This document shows positions 1 to 7,448 of a stretch of 11,909 nucleotides of DNA, piece after piece. The position numbers were made by a program, and so were the translations under genes. The stretch covers positions 1 through 11,909 of the forward strand of contig JAUCNG010357731.1 in the NCBI GenBank assembly GCA_032353305.1, given 5' to 3'. The first letter of the stretch is position 1; every line of letters starts with the position of its first letter. Source of the stretch: Cephalothrix spiralis. Taxonomy: Eukaryota > Nemertea > Palaeonemertea > Archinemertea > Cephalotrichidae. The notes beneath the pieces are model-generated. The model ran no database searches and was not told the origin of the DNA. It saw only the letters and a program-made list of their open reading frames with translations.

Positions 1-1053
1 GTCATTCAATTTTTATTCAATGTCAATTGTCATTTTTGAAATATCCAAAATTTGGTCGTCGAAAAAGTCATTTTTAATAGCTTAAATCTCGGGCGACGAC
101 ACTCAAAATGGGTCCCTTCGGACTTATCGAAGTTAGACCTTTGGGGGCCTCATTAGTTGAGTAATTATTATTATTATCAGTTAAATAATTTAACTTAAAG
201 ACAAATATAAGATAAGGTTAAGTATTAGATATTGTTTTGACCATTACCTTGACCTAATTATCCTATTATGAAATAATTAAATTTTAGTTTTACTTTTAGT
301 TTTAGGATTTTTTATTTTTAGAATTTTAGTGCGTCAAATTTCGAAAAGTATCGTGAAATGAACATATTAATATGCTCAGCATTATTGATAACTAACTGAG
401 AACATTCTACAGATATGGCTCTTATCTGGAACAGCACCACAAACCGTACTACAGTGCAATAAAAATTAATAATTTAATTTGAATTTTTAAAATTAAAATT
501 TGAAAATATTTTGACTGTTTGAAAAATTGAATCATTTTTAATCTGAGTTCTGACCAAATTTAACGTTCAGGGTATTATTTAAAAAGTAGGCCATGAAAAC
601 AATATATACCTGTTTTATTGAAAATCCTTTTAGAAATAAATAAATTGATGGAAATGGGTAATTTTTCGATTAAATTCCGTTAAGTTTTTTTCAAAATTAT
701 TATTTTTTCATAAATCGGCCATTTTGTTAGTCTACCTTATCGATATTCGGAAAAATTTAGACTGCATAACAAAAATCGCTATTAATATCGTTAACTAGTT
801 TTGGTAGACTGAATGAATATTTACTTCCGGCTGTTCCTACGCAACAAGCCAATTTTTATTTGGATTGAATTGAATTTAAAGATCGGCCTTTGTAATGTGC
901 GATTGTGACTATTTAAATGATACCACTGGAGCTAGGCTACAGTAACGTAATGGAAAAATAATGGAACCCAAGATGATTTTGTACATAATAAAAATTGAAT
1001 TTCATCGTTTTTGTCACAGGTTGAGAACACCGGGGTAACTAGTAGCTACATGT
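1..1053. other. Unassigned AT-rich intergenic DNA
   Basis: No open reading frame of useful length, RNA gene or clear repeat was found here. The only visible structure is a weak pair of 7-base inverted words, GTCGTCG at 55-61 and CGACGAC at 94-100, flanking a slightly GC-richer stretch at about 85-160. A 12-base perfect palindrome, GCTACATGTAGC (1045-1056), lies at the right edge and overlaps the start of the foldback repeat that follows. The rest is A/T-run-rich sequence typical of invertebrate intergenic or intronic DNA. Confidence 0.6.
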
Positions 1054-1295
1054 AGCCTCATATCCAATATAGTTTTACTTCGAGGAACTGTAGTAGATCT
1101 AGTGTAGAGAGTGTAGACATTTTTTTAATTTTAGGATTTAGGTTTAAATTAATGTTAGGATTAGGGTCAGGGCAGGGCTAGGATACCTTAAATGTAACAC
1201 TGGCCCTAAACTGAACATTTGAACCAAAAACTTAACCTCAAAAAAGTACATGAAGTTCCTCAAAGTTACGGTATCTATTGGATATTGCCTCTACC
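1054..1295. repeat. Foldback (imperfect palindromic) element, about 240 bp
   Basis: The two ends are inverted copies of each other. ATATCCAATA (1060-1069) pairs with TATTGGATAT (1276-1285). ACTT-GAGGAACT (1077-1089) pairs with AGTTCCTC-AAGT (1254-1266). The similarity continues inward at lower identity: the TTTTAATTTTAGGATTTAGG side (about 1124-1145) resembles the reverse complement of the right inner arm (about 1205-1245), so most of the element would fold on itself. No convincing target-site duplication was found, so the exact ends are uncertain. It is best read as an old foldback or MITE-like insertion of unknown superfamily. It encodes nothing. Confidence 0.6.
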
Positions 1296-1374
1296 CCCTC
1301 ATACATGTCAGTCAGATGTCAAAGGAAGAGTGATTTCGAAATTCACGAGTCCATTGAGGGAAATGAGAGCACCC

Positions 1375-1465
1375 GATTAAATTCGCAAGCTTGAAACGAT
1401 ACGATCACTCAGCCGGACACGGCACTGTCAGGACCGATGGTATGTCGGTACCCTGGAGAGCGCAG
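1375..1465. other. CpG-rich patch in AT-rich DNA
   Basis: This stretch has about eight CpG dinucleotides in some 90 bases, against almost none in the flanking AT-rich sequence. It contains no ORF, RNA fold or promoter motif that I can defend. It could be part of an unrecognised repeat, a short exon fragment or a regulatory patch. I see only the composition shift. Confidence 0.4.
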
Positions 1466-1513
1466 CAGAAAATAACAGATTGATGAACACCGAAAATGAA
1501 CCAGTCATTTAAA

Positions 1514-1683
1514 TTAAGCAGCATTTCGGTTTAGTAATCTTCGGGAACGAGGTTGTAATGCTAAGCAATGATAGGGGAAGGCCACCAGTTAAAATAGTAT
1601 CACTTGAAATTGTTGCTAACTGGATCTTTAAAATATTAGGAGACCTCGGTATCGAAGATTACAAAAACGAAATGCAGCTTTAA
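1514..1683 (-). mobile_element. TTAA-flanked MITE, copy 1 (family shared with 8595-8739)
   Basis: The element is bounded by TTAA at 1514-1517 and 1680-1683. Its terminal inverted repeats begin near GCAGCATTTCGG and continue through TTTAGTAATCTTCG; the right end reads as the complement with a few substitutions (AAAGCTGCATTTCG when inverted). It shares these ends and an internal block, ATAGGGGAAGGCCACCAGTT (1571-1590), with the second copy, which lies in the opposite orientation. The span between the TTAA sites is 162 bp. It also has an internal CCAGTTA (1585-1591) and TAACTGG (1617-1623) pair. A four-base TTAA target is known for the piggyBac, Kolobok and Sola3 superfamilies; which one applies here is unresolved. 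It has no coding capacity and must have been mobilised in trans. The minus label only marks its orientation relative to copy 2. Confidence 0.85.
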
Positions 1684-1918
1684 AATACAATTTTCTCGAT
1701 CCTCCAATTTATTGCTATGGTAGAAAAAAAAATGTTGAAACTGCATCGAGCATTTTCACATACCTTACCAAAAACAACATATTATGTTAATAATCAAAAA
1801 TACAATATTAATATTACACATGGCTTTATTTACATACATAGTATTACAATCTAAACTGATGAAATAGAAGTTTTTGTACTATGTAGGGGGGTACTATTTA
1901 TAGAGGATTTTGAAGATA

Positions 1919-1954
1919 TTGGTTGTTAAAGCATAAAATACTGTTAACAACCAA
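1919..1954. repeat. Short inverted repeat
   Basis: TTGGTTGTTAA (1919-1929) is followed by its exact complement TTAACAACCAA (1944-1954), giving an 11-bp perfect stem with a 14-nt loop. The stem extends a few bases outward with a one-base bulge. It has no poly-T tail or other mark of function, and may be a fragment of a degraded transposon. Confidence 0.5.
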
Positions 1955-2013
1955 ATATAATCCATCAAAATAAAATTTTTGATAATGTCTACAAATATTG
2001 GATGGTCATTAAT

Positions 2014-2127
2014 CATAAAAACCTGTGTTTGGTATCAAGATATGTACTACTACATACAATGAAATTGTCATACATAAGGATTAAAATCACGCAATTTTAC
2101 TATACCCCGTAGACACAGATTTTTATG
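2014..2127. repeat. Imperfect inverted repeat, about 114 bp
   Basis: CATAAAAACCTGTGT (2014-2028) is matched at 14 of 15 positions by the complement of ACACAGATTTTTATG (2113-2127). Near the centre is a small palindrome, ACAAT-GAA-ATTGT (2056-2068). The intervening arms pair poorly, so this is probably a decayed MITE. No target duplication was identified. Confidence 0.45.
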
Positions 2128-2155
2128 TTTATTATAGCATAAACATTTACATGAC

Positions 2156-2172
2156 TATATATATATATATAT
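2156..2172. repeat. (TA)n microsatellite
   Basis: An uninterrupted run of about eight and a half TA units. It is an ordinary low-complexity tract, useful only as a possible length-polymorphic marker. Confidence 0.9.
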
Positions 2173-2211
2173 TATTTATGATATAATAATGAAATGTAGG
2201 GGTTCAAAGCC

Positions 2212-2272
2212 GATAATATTTCCGCCCATTGGAACGCGACGCGTTTAGGGGCATTTAGGGCCCCGGAATGCA
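2212..2272. other. Second CpG-rich patch
   Basis: About seven CpGs fall in roughly 60 bases, including a CGCGACGCG run and a GGGCCCCGG block. An inverted CCAAT box (CCCATTGG) lies nearby, and the flanks on both sides are strongly AT-rich. No ORF or RNA fold is seen. A regulatory role is possible but is inferred from composition only. Confidence 0.35.
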
Positions 2273-2487
2273 ATTAAATTCCATAAACACAAATTACGAA
2301 TAAATGACTAGATTTTTTTTCACAATTTAAATACGCTAATCTAAGTAACACATAGATTGTGAGAGAGATGATACTGACTTCCGGTTTATGGAAAATACAA
2401 AATACCCTTTTCTTAATTGGCTAATTTAGATCTCAATAAATAACTTTTTGATGTAGCGGCAGATTAGATTGTATTAATCATAGGAGG

Positions 2488-2613
2488 GCAAATCATTATT
2501 ATGCTAAGAAAAATTAAATAAATGGCACCTAAAACTTAAATAATATCAATTGATACCTTTTAATTGATATTATTTAGGGAATATTTAATTTTTTCAATAT
2601 ATTAATAATTTGC
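2488..2613. repeat. Foldback element with a 15-bp perfect core stem
   Basis: TAAATAATATCAATT (2537-2551) and AATTGATATTATTTA (2562-2576) are exact complements around a 10-nt loop. The arms continue outward with gaps: GCAAATCATTAT and AAAATTAAATA on the left correspond to GCAAATTATTA and AAAATTAAATA on the inverted right arm, which ends at 2613. The left arm is about 12 bases longer than the right, so indels have accumulated. It is interpreted as a short foldback or MITE insertion. No target duplication was found. Confidence 0.6.
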
Positions 2614-3343
2614 TAGCTTCATATTACACAACAAATTAATTTTCAATTAAATTTAAGTACAATTTATACACACATTGAATTCGCATTTAGGTGGGTTTCA
2701 TTAAACCAGATTAGATTTGCAAAATTACAGAAAATTAGAATGTTATGTACAGGAATATGCAAAGTTATCAGGTTATTTAACTGCAATGTACATATAATTA
2801 ACGAGAAATTCTTGTTGCTATTTTCATAAGCATATTATATTTTAAGTATTTAATCTTAATCTCAATCACTTAGAAAACTAATATTTAATTAAGCCCTACC
2901 AATTTTTTTAGTATTTTAGATGAAATAATTTTAATAATTTACAATTTCAAATAATAATAATGCTCTAACAATAAAATTATAAATCTATAACAATTATGCT
3001 CTATTTTATACAACTCCTTGGTGATTTCAAGAACAGATTCTTAAACCCTGAGAGGCAGGAGGTCAGAGTTCAATCCTCTATTTACAAAATCATGAAATCA
3101 ACAATTAATTGATGTCATAGAATTGTCAAAATCCCATTTGTACCGTAGCATCTCTAACACGCGTAATAATGGTTGCACAATATGGTATTATTTCACTCTA
3201 CATTTGTATTTCTATCTATATCTGTTACACACACACTAAACACGGCATTAATTTTTATACAACTAATAAATACACCATTTAGACACAGTAATGTATTGTA
3301 TTGTACAGTATGATGTCAGCCAATAGACTATACTAAGTGAGCT
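2614..3343. other. Unassigned AT-rich DNA
   Basis: No ORF or clear repeat. The one item of note is a weak tRNA-like 3' half at about 3036-3080, described in the findings and not strong enough to annotate. The stretch also contains the common short words expected of AT-rich intergenic DNA. Confidence 0.5.
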
Positions 3344-3927
3344 CATGGTAACCCCTACGAATCAAATTCAATTTTTTAAAATCTAACTTTTTTATAACGA
3401 CATCCTTAACAATTTCGACGTTAAATTAGGCTTTGATTTTAATTTAACGACGAAATTCATCTAAGGCAACTTGTAGAGTCTACACTTCATTATTTATACA
3501 ATTTGAAAACACTGAGAACGCATCCAAACAGACGCAAGGAAAACAACATTACCATGGCAACCAAAAAACTAACCGGAAATGGGAGGTATCGTTATCAGAT
3601 ACTAAGTAAATCAATAAACGGTTAAAGACATTTTACTCATTGAATGGCAGGTTATCGATGAGAAATATCCAAACCGACAATTGTTTGCTATACAGAACCA
3701 CTAATGATTATATTAGGCAGGAAAAATAACCATTACATAGCCCTTGGTTACCGATAAACGACATAGCAACCATGAAACAAAATGGTAACTAATGACAACA
3801 ATATAAATTTTATATATCCAAGATTATAAACTTAACATTTTAAAGTCATTTTTTACATTCCTAGATTTCAGCGAAGGTCAATTAATTAGTTACCATGGTA
3901 AACAAATCATTCTGTCCCTTAGCAACC
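3344..3927. promoter_or_regulatory. Cluster of X-box-like (RFX-type) motifs
   Basis: Seven related words occur in about 580 bases: CATGGTAACC (3344-3353), ATTACCATGGCAAC (3548-3561), TGGTTACC (3745-3752), TAGCAACCATG (3764-3774), ATGGTAACT (3782-3790), GTTACCATGGTAAAC (3889-3903) and TTAGCAACC (3919-3927). The second fits the general RFX X-box pattern RYYRYY-NN-RRNRAC at every defined position. The sixth is built on a 12-base perfect palindrome and departs from the pattern only at its end. X-boxes mark cilia genes in animals, but no gene is visible nearby. The cluster could also reflect an old dispersed repeat containing the word. Confidence 0.3.
3404..3466. repeat. 63-nt hairpin with an 18-bp near-perfect stem
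   Basis: AATTTCGACGTTAAATTA (3411-3428) pairs with TAATTTAACGACGAAATT (3440-3457) with a single mismatch across an 11-nt loop. The stem resumes below a small asymmetric bulge, where CCTTA (3404-3408) pairs with TAAGG (3462-3466). The size and shape fall within the range of microRNA precursors, but the strand, expression and conservation are unknown. An equally good reading is a tiny MITE or a remnant of one. Confidence 0.6.
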
Positions 3928-4392
3928 GCTCTTTAATCAAATATGTATCACGAGTAATGTATTTACAATGAAAGTAGGGAACAATGGTTTATCACAATTA
4001 TAATCACCTTTTCCCCTCAGATCTGTAAGGAGGCGTTCTCACTAAAATACACTATCTTAGATACAGAAACGTTTTTCCCATCTTTGAATTTTTGCATTCA
4101 AATATTTTAACAAAATTTAACAAAAGACAAATCGTTTTTTTTAGAAAAAACTACAGAACCTCTCCCCGTGGTCCGGAGTCCTAATTCATTGATCTTTACA
4201 TCGGTGGAACGCTATCTCGCGGTTATTTATACACACTTTGATGGATAAAATTGATATGAAAAATGACAAATTGATGACATGCGATAATTTCCATCACGAC
4301 CCACAGATGAGAACTTTAACGAGAAATTATCTTCCTAAAGTTCGTCAATCTGTTTTACAAACTAAAATTCATTCATTAACATCAGTACAAAA
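3928..4392. other. Unassigned intergenic DNA
   Basis: No gene or repeat recognised. A mildly GC-richer segment around 4160-4225 contains a few CpGs but no ORF or fold. Runs of T and A dominate the rest. Confidence 0.5.
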
Positions 4393-4546
4393 CCCGTGGA
4401 ATGGAATTTGATTACGTTTTATAAACATAAATAAATTATAAGCACATTTTATAAATTTCATAAATTTTACATCAATATTTTAGCTTACATTCATATATAT
4501 ACAAATTGATTTTTTACTAATTTACATATGTAATACAATCCACGGG
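4393..4546. mobile_element. Terminal-inverted-repeat element (probable MITE), about 154 bp
   Basis: CCCGTGGA (4393-4400) is the exact complement of TCCACGGG (4539-4546). The pairing continues inward as TG and, after a short gap, ATTAC (4411-4415) against GTAAT (4530-4534). The interior is almost pure A/T and can pair loosely along its length. No target duplication was found, so the superfamily and exact ends are open. It encodes nothing. Confidence 0.5.
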
Positions 4547-4549
4547 TCA

Positions 4550-4582
4550 TGACGTCACACAAAGCAGCCAATCTCCACCAAT
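4550..4582. promoter_or_regulatory. CRE palindrome with two CCAAT boxes
   Basis: A perfect 8-base cAMP-response element, TGACGTCA (4550-4557), is followed by CCAAT in a good NF-Y context (AGCCAATCT, core 4568-4572) and a second CCAAT at 4578-4582, exactly one helical turn further on. CREB/ATF and NF-Y sites often occur together in animal promoters. Here the cluster starts four bases after the end of an inverted-repeat element and opens a GC-richer stretch (to about 4700). No transcription start or gene can be shown. Confidence 0.35.
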
Positions 4583-4740
4583 TAGATGCCAGTGTTGAGG
4601 ACGAGGCTCGTAGGTGTTCAGGCTATACTCTTGAGAATGCGATACATCTAAGAAAGTGTTGTTCAATTTTGTTGGCTCGTAACCACTGCCACTACAAAGA
4701 GAAAACATTTATTAGTGTCATGAAGAGAGAAAAAGCACAT

Positions 4741-4980
4741 TGATCTAAGCTATTTTTCCTCCCTAGCAACAGTTTGTTGTTAGGGAAAACAAAGCACGGA
4801 CCATGTAAAATAATCATACATATCTTTTAGAATACTTGGGACTATGAAAACAAGAAATGTGGAGCTAAGCTATTATTTCTCCCTAGCAACAGATTGTTGT
4901 TAGGGAAAACACACCAATGGTATGTAACGTAATCTTGCAGATATATCTGTTCCATCTTACAGCATATTACTTTGGAAGTT
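4741..4980. repeat. Two-unit tandem repeat, 120-bp period, with a conserved hairpin
   Basis: Positions 4741-4790 and 4861-4910 match at 45 of 50 bases at an exact 120-base offset; the remaining 70 bases of each unit have largely diverged. The conserved block holds CCCTAGCAACA, a 3-nt loop, then TGTTGTTAGGG. The two arms are complementary except for one position, which is a G-U pair in RNA on the plus strand and is the same in both copies. The loop differs (GTT in the first, GAT in the second). The TAGCAAC arm resembles the half-site words at 3344-3927. It could be a duplicated protein-binding site, a structured RNA element or a satellite remnant. Confidence 0.65.
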
Positions 4981-5700
4981 GTTTCGGCTGACAAAACATG
5001 TAGAGAATTTAAAAGCAAATATGATGAAAATATAAATATATTGAAAATGTATGCGCATGCAATTGCAAGTCGTAAAAATTTGTTATATTAGGATTTTAAA
5101 AACAATTCTAGGGCTAAAATAACATACATGTATCATTAACATCAGTAATACTCAATAAACAAAACCCAGTGGTTGCTTTTAAGCATTGAACCGATTCGCT
5201 AATCAGCAGCCTTACTTGAAATCGTCCAGAAAGGGTAGCATATTTCATTATAGGTTTTAAGATCTTTACAGTTTTAATTTTTTCGAGGAGTCATCGGTTG
5301 GACTAAGAACGCGCCCTTCACTGTTGAGCTGAGCTTGGGACGAACTCAATATGTCCTTTTTGAGATGAGCCCGAGACTGCGATTCTTCTAACTACTGAAG
5401 CAACCACTGGAGTTATTGATTTCGAGCGCCGAAGGCGGAATAGATAATTTTCAAAATTTGCACAAAATATGTCAAATTTGAGACATTTTACAGGGTAAAG
5501 AAAAATTATAGATTTTCAAGATTAAAGGAGTATTTGTATCAAAGTTTGGACGACAATGACCCATGTATATGCGTAATGGAAAAAAGAAAGAAAAGTAAAT
5601 CTTTAATCTCCACGCTCTATGTACATACATCCAAAAGCTAAAATAAGCTAATAAAGAACCATCTTAAACTTGCAGTATTGTCGCTCATTATAACTGATAC
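4981..5700. other. Unassigned intergenic DNA with a mildly GC-rich centre
   Basis: No gene or clear repeat. A GC-richer segment at about 5300-5440 has a loose direct similarity (TTGAGCTGAGCTTGGGA against TTTGAGATGAGCCCGAGA), but both copies are too divergent to call a repeat family. No ORF or RNA fold was found. Confidence 0.5.
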
Positions 5701-5721
5701 TGTACCAGGCTGAGTGTACCA

Positions 5722-5790
5722 GGGCTCTATCAAGACTGTTGGGGAGCCCCAGCTAATATCAAGAGTCAAGACAGTGTATGAGAGAGCCCC
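5722..5790. repeat. GC-richer imperfect hairpin
   Basis: GGGCTCTATCA-ACTGT (5722-5739) pairs imperfectly with ACAGT-TGAGAGAGCCC (5771-5790). The loop contains a second small inverted pair, GGGG-AG-CCCC (5741-5750). Directly upstream is a 9-base direct repeat, TGTACCAGG, at 5701 and 5715. The structure is clear but I cannot assign it to a family. It may be a decayed inverted-repeat element. Confidence 0.45.
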
Positions 5791-5909
5791 TACTGATACC
5801 TAGGGCATGAAGATATTCACACAACACAAATACACAACATTAATTGACCCCAAGAAGTGAGCAAGTTTGAGCTAAATAAGGTATTGAAAAAATTCTCGTG
5901 AATCTAATT

Positions 5910-6284
5910 CAGGGTGCCTACAGCGATATCAAAATATTATGTTTTTTAGACGATCCTGCATGACCATTTATCAAAATTTCCCCGACTTTTTCAGCCACAA
6001 GTTAGCTGTAAAAGTCGTCAATGAGTTAAAACAAGACTATATATACTCTTGGTTAAAAAAATACAAAATTTGGTTTTTGCGAAGAGTTACACCGAAATTT
6101 TTTATTTGGCAACATATTGCATCAGGGGCCACATCACAGACATCTGTGATGAAATTATAAGACGCGACTAAATTTTGCACATCAGAAAAGATTCGTAGAC
6201 TAAGCTATAAAGTGACATTTCCCAACTTTCCCTCCCTGACCAATTTTCAATTCCTCGACTTTCCCCGACTCTGTAGACACCCTG
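5910..6284. mobile_element. hAT-like non-autonomous element (MITE), 375 bp
   Basis: The left end CAGGGTGCCTACAG (from 5910) and the inverted right end CAGGGTGTCTACAG (to 6284) agree at 13 of 14 positions. The CAGGGTG start resembles hAT-superfamily ends, which typically begin CAG. Both subterminal regions carry TTCCCCGAC/TCCCTGACC words, also seen at 10124-10671. The flanks share TAATT (5905-5909 and 6285-6289) rather than a clean 8-bp duplication, so the hAT assignment is tentative. A 20-base hairpin (6132-6151, stem CATCACAGA) lies inside. The 73-codon ORF within the element (5939-6160) resembles no transposase I know and is taken as chance. Confidence 0.75.
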
Positions 6285-6785
6285 TAATTACTTATTCGTT
6301 TTACGGAGTGATTATATATTCAATTTTGAAACCCCAAATTTTGAAAATCTGATTTAGGTTTTGGACTTGTTGGTCCTTTAACCTGAATTTAAAACATGCA
6401 TTAATTTAAGTTTCATAAAAATATTTTGATTTGCAACCATATCCCACCTTTCCCGCAAACCTTGACCCCTGACCAAAACAAACCCTATAAAGTAGGCATG
6501 TAGATAGGATTATACCCCCCCCCCAATGAAACATTAAGGAGAATTAAAAAATATTAAAAATAAAAAGGCCCAGGCATGCTCGTGAATTTAAAATACGACA
6601 TTGAAATACATAATGTCAAGGTCACCTACATTTAGAACCTTGTCATTAGTAAAGAGTTAGAGGCGACAACAATCAGGTTGTACGCCCCTGATAATACGTA
6701 AAGAATACAAAATTTATACAAAATTCAACTCTTTGTCATCAAAATATAAATATTAGAATCACGGAGCTCAAAAAATGTATGGTGA
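6285..6785. other. Unassigned DNA with a poly-C run
   Basis: No gene or repeat family recognised. The only distinct tract is ten consecutive C residues at 6515-6524, which is unusual in such AT-rich surroundings but has no visible role. The remainder is low-complexity AT-rich DNA. Confidence 0.55.
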
Positions 6786-6825
6786 GTACTGACAATAGTT
6801 TATTAGGATAAACTATTGGTACTGA
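6786..6825. repeat. 26-bp perfect hairpin bracketed by exact 7-bp direct repeats
   Basis: CAATAGTTTA (6793-6802), the loop TTAGGA (6803-6808) and TAAACTATTG (6809-6818) form a perfect 10-bp stem. It is abutted on both sides, with no spacer, by the direct repeat GTACTGA (6786-6792 and 6819-6825). This is the layout of an inserted element with a target duplication, but at 26 bp it is far smaller than any normal transposon. It may be an internally deleted MITE, a template-switch product or chance. Confidence 0.6.
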
Positions 6826-7448
6826 GTATCTCTGTTACGTCCTTCTTGCCGAAATGGTAAAGGGAAGACTTAGAAACTCGGAGGAGGGATGCTTAAAATG
6901 AAGGTATATCCTTTATTTGTTCCGGAATATCTTTCCGTTTTGGTTATTATGGACGAGGTGAATTTGTATAAATCTAGTATTAAGGGGGTTGCTTCAAACC
7001 TAGAGACCTTTAGAGGTGACATAATTCTCTCATATAAAAAATGAGGATAGATAACCTTCCCAGAAGTAGTTTAGGCCAGACGGGATGGTCTCTTAGGGTC
7101 GAAGCAGCTCCCTTAGTAAAGAGCTAGCTTCCATATGGTACATACGCATTAAACACTTATAATAAGGGACCTTTTTTATACCCCTTTGTGGAGATACATT
7201 ATTCCTTAGGGGTCAAACATCACATTTTGTCGTAGGTACCAAATGAAGAGCAAAAATTAAAATAACACCAAAAAGAAAACCTAAATAGCAAATAACGTCA
7301 TATAACTACCCGGTTACTACTGTTTTTGAGTCGCCCAGACTGAAAGCGTAAAAAATTACGGGATAAGTTTGTGTGATAGACCCGACATAAAGGCATTGCA
7401 ATACAATCTATGACAAGTTTTACAAGACTAAACTGACAAATATCGATA
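6826..7448. other. Unassigned, slightly GC-richer DNA
   Basis: This stretch is less AT-rich than its surroundings, and contains a hairpin at 7101-7131 (GAAGCAGCTC against GAGCTAGCTTC with one bulged base and a 10-nt loop). A 51-codon reading frame at 6889-7044 on the plus strand has no recognisable motif and I do not call it a gene. No splice-consistent exon or RNA gene was identified. Confidence 0.45.

Noticed and set aside
1131-1166. TTAGGATTTAGG...TTAGGATTAGGG as interstitial telomere repeat
   Set aside because: Only degenerate single units, and the segment is explained as an arm of the 1054-1295 foldback element.
4549-4743. 64-codon ORF as a real CDS
   Set aside because: The composition is less biased than in the other frames, but the length is within chance, its start overlaps the CRE palindrome and its end falls at the tandem repeat; kept as a finding rather than called a gene.
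5939-6160. 73-codon ORF on the plus strand
   Set aside because: It lies wholly inside the CAGGGTG MITE, starts just inside the terminal repeat, and its translation (rich in F, K, W) shows no transposase or other motif I recognise.
6889-7044. 51-codon frame on the plus strand
   Set aside because: Short, no recognised motif, no splice or promoter evidence.
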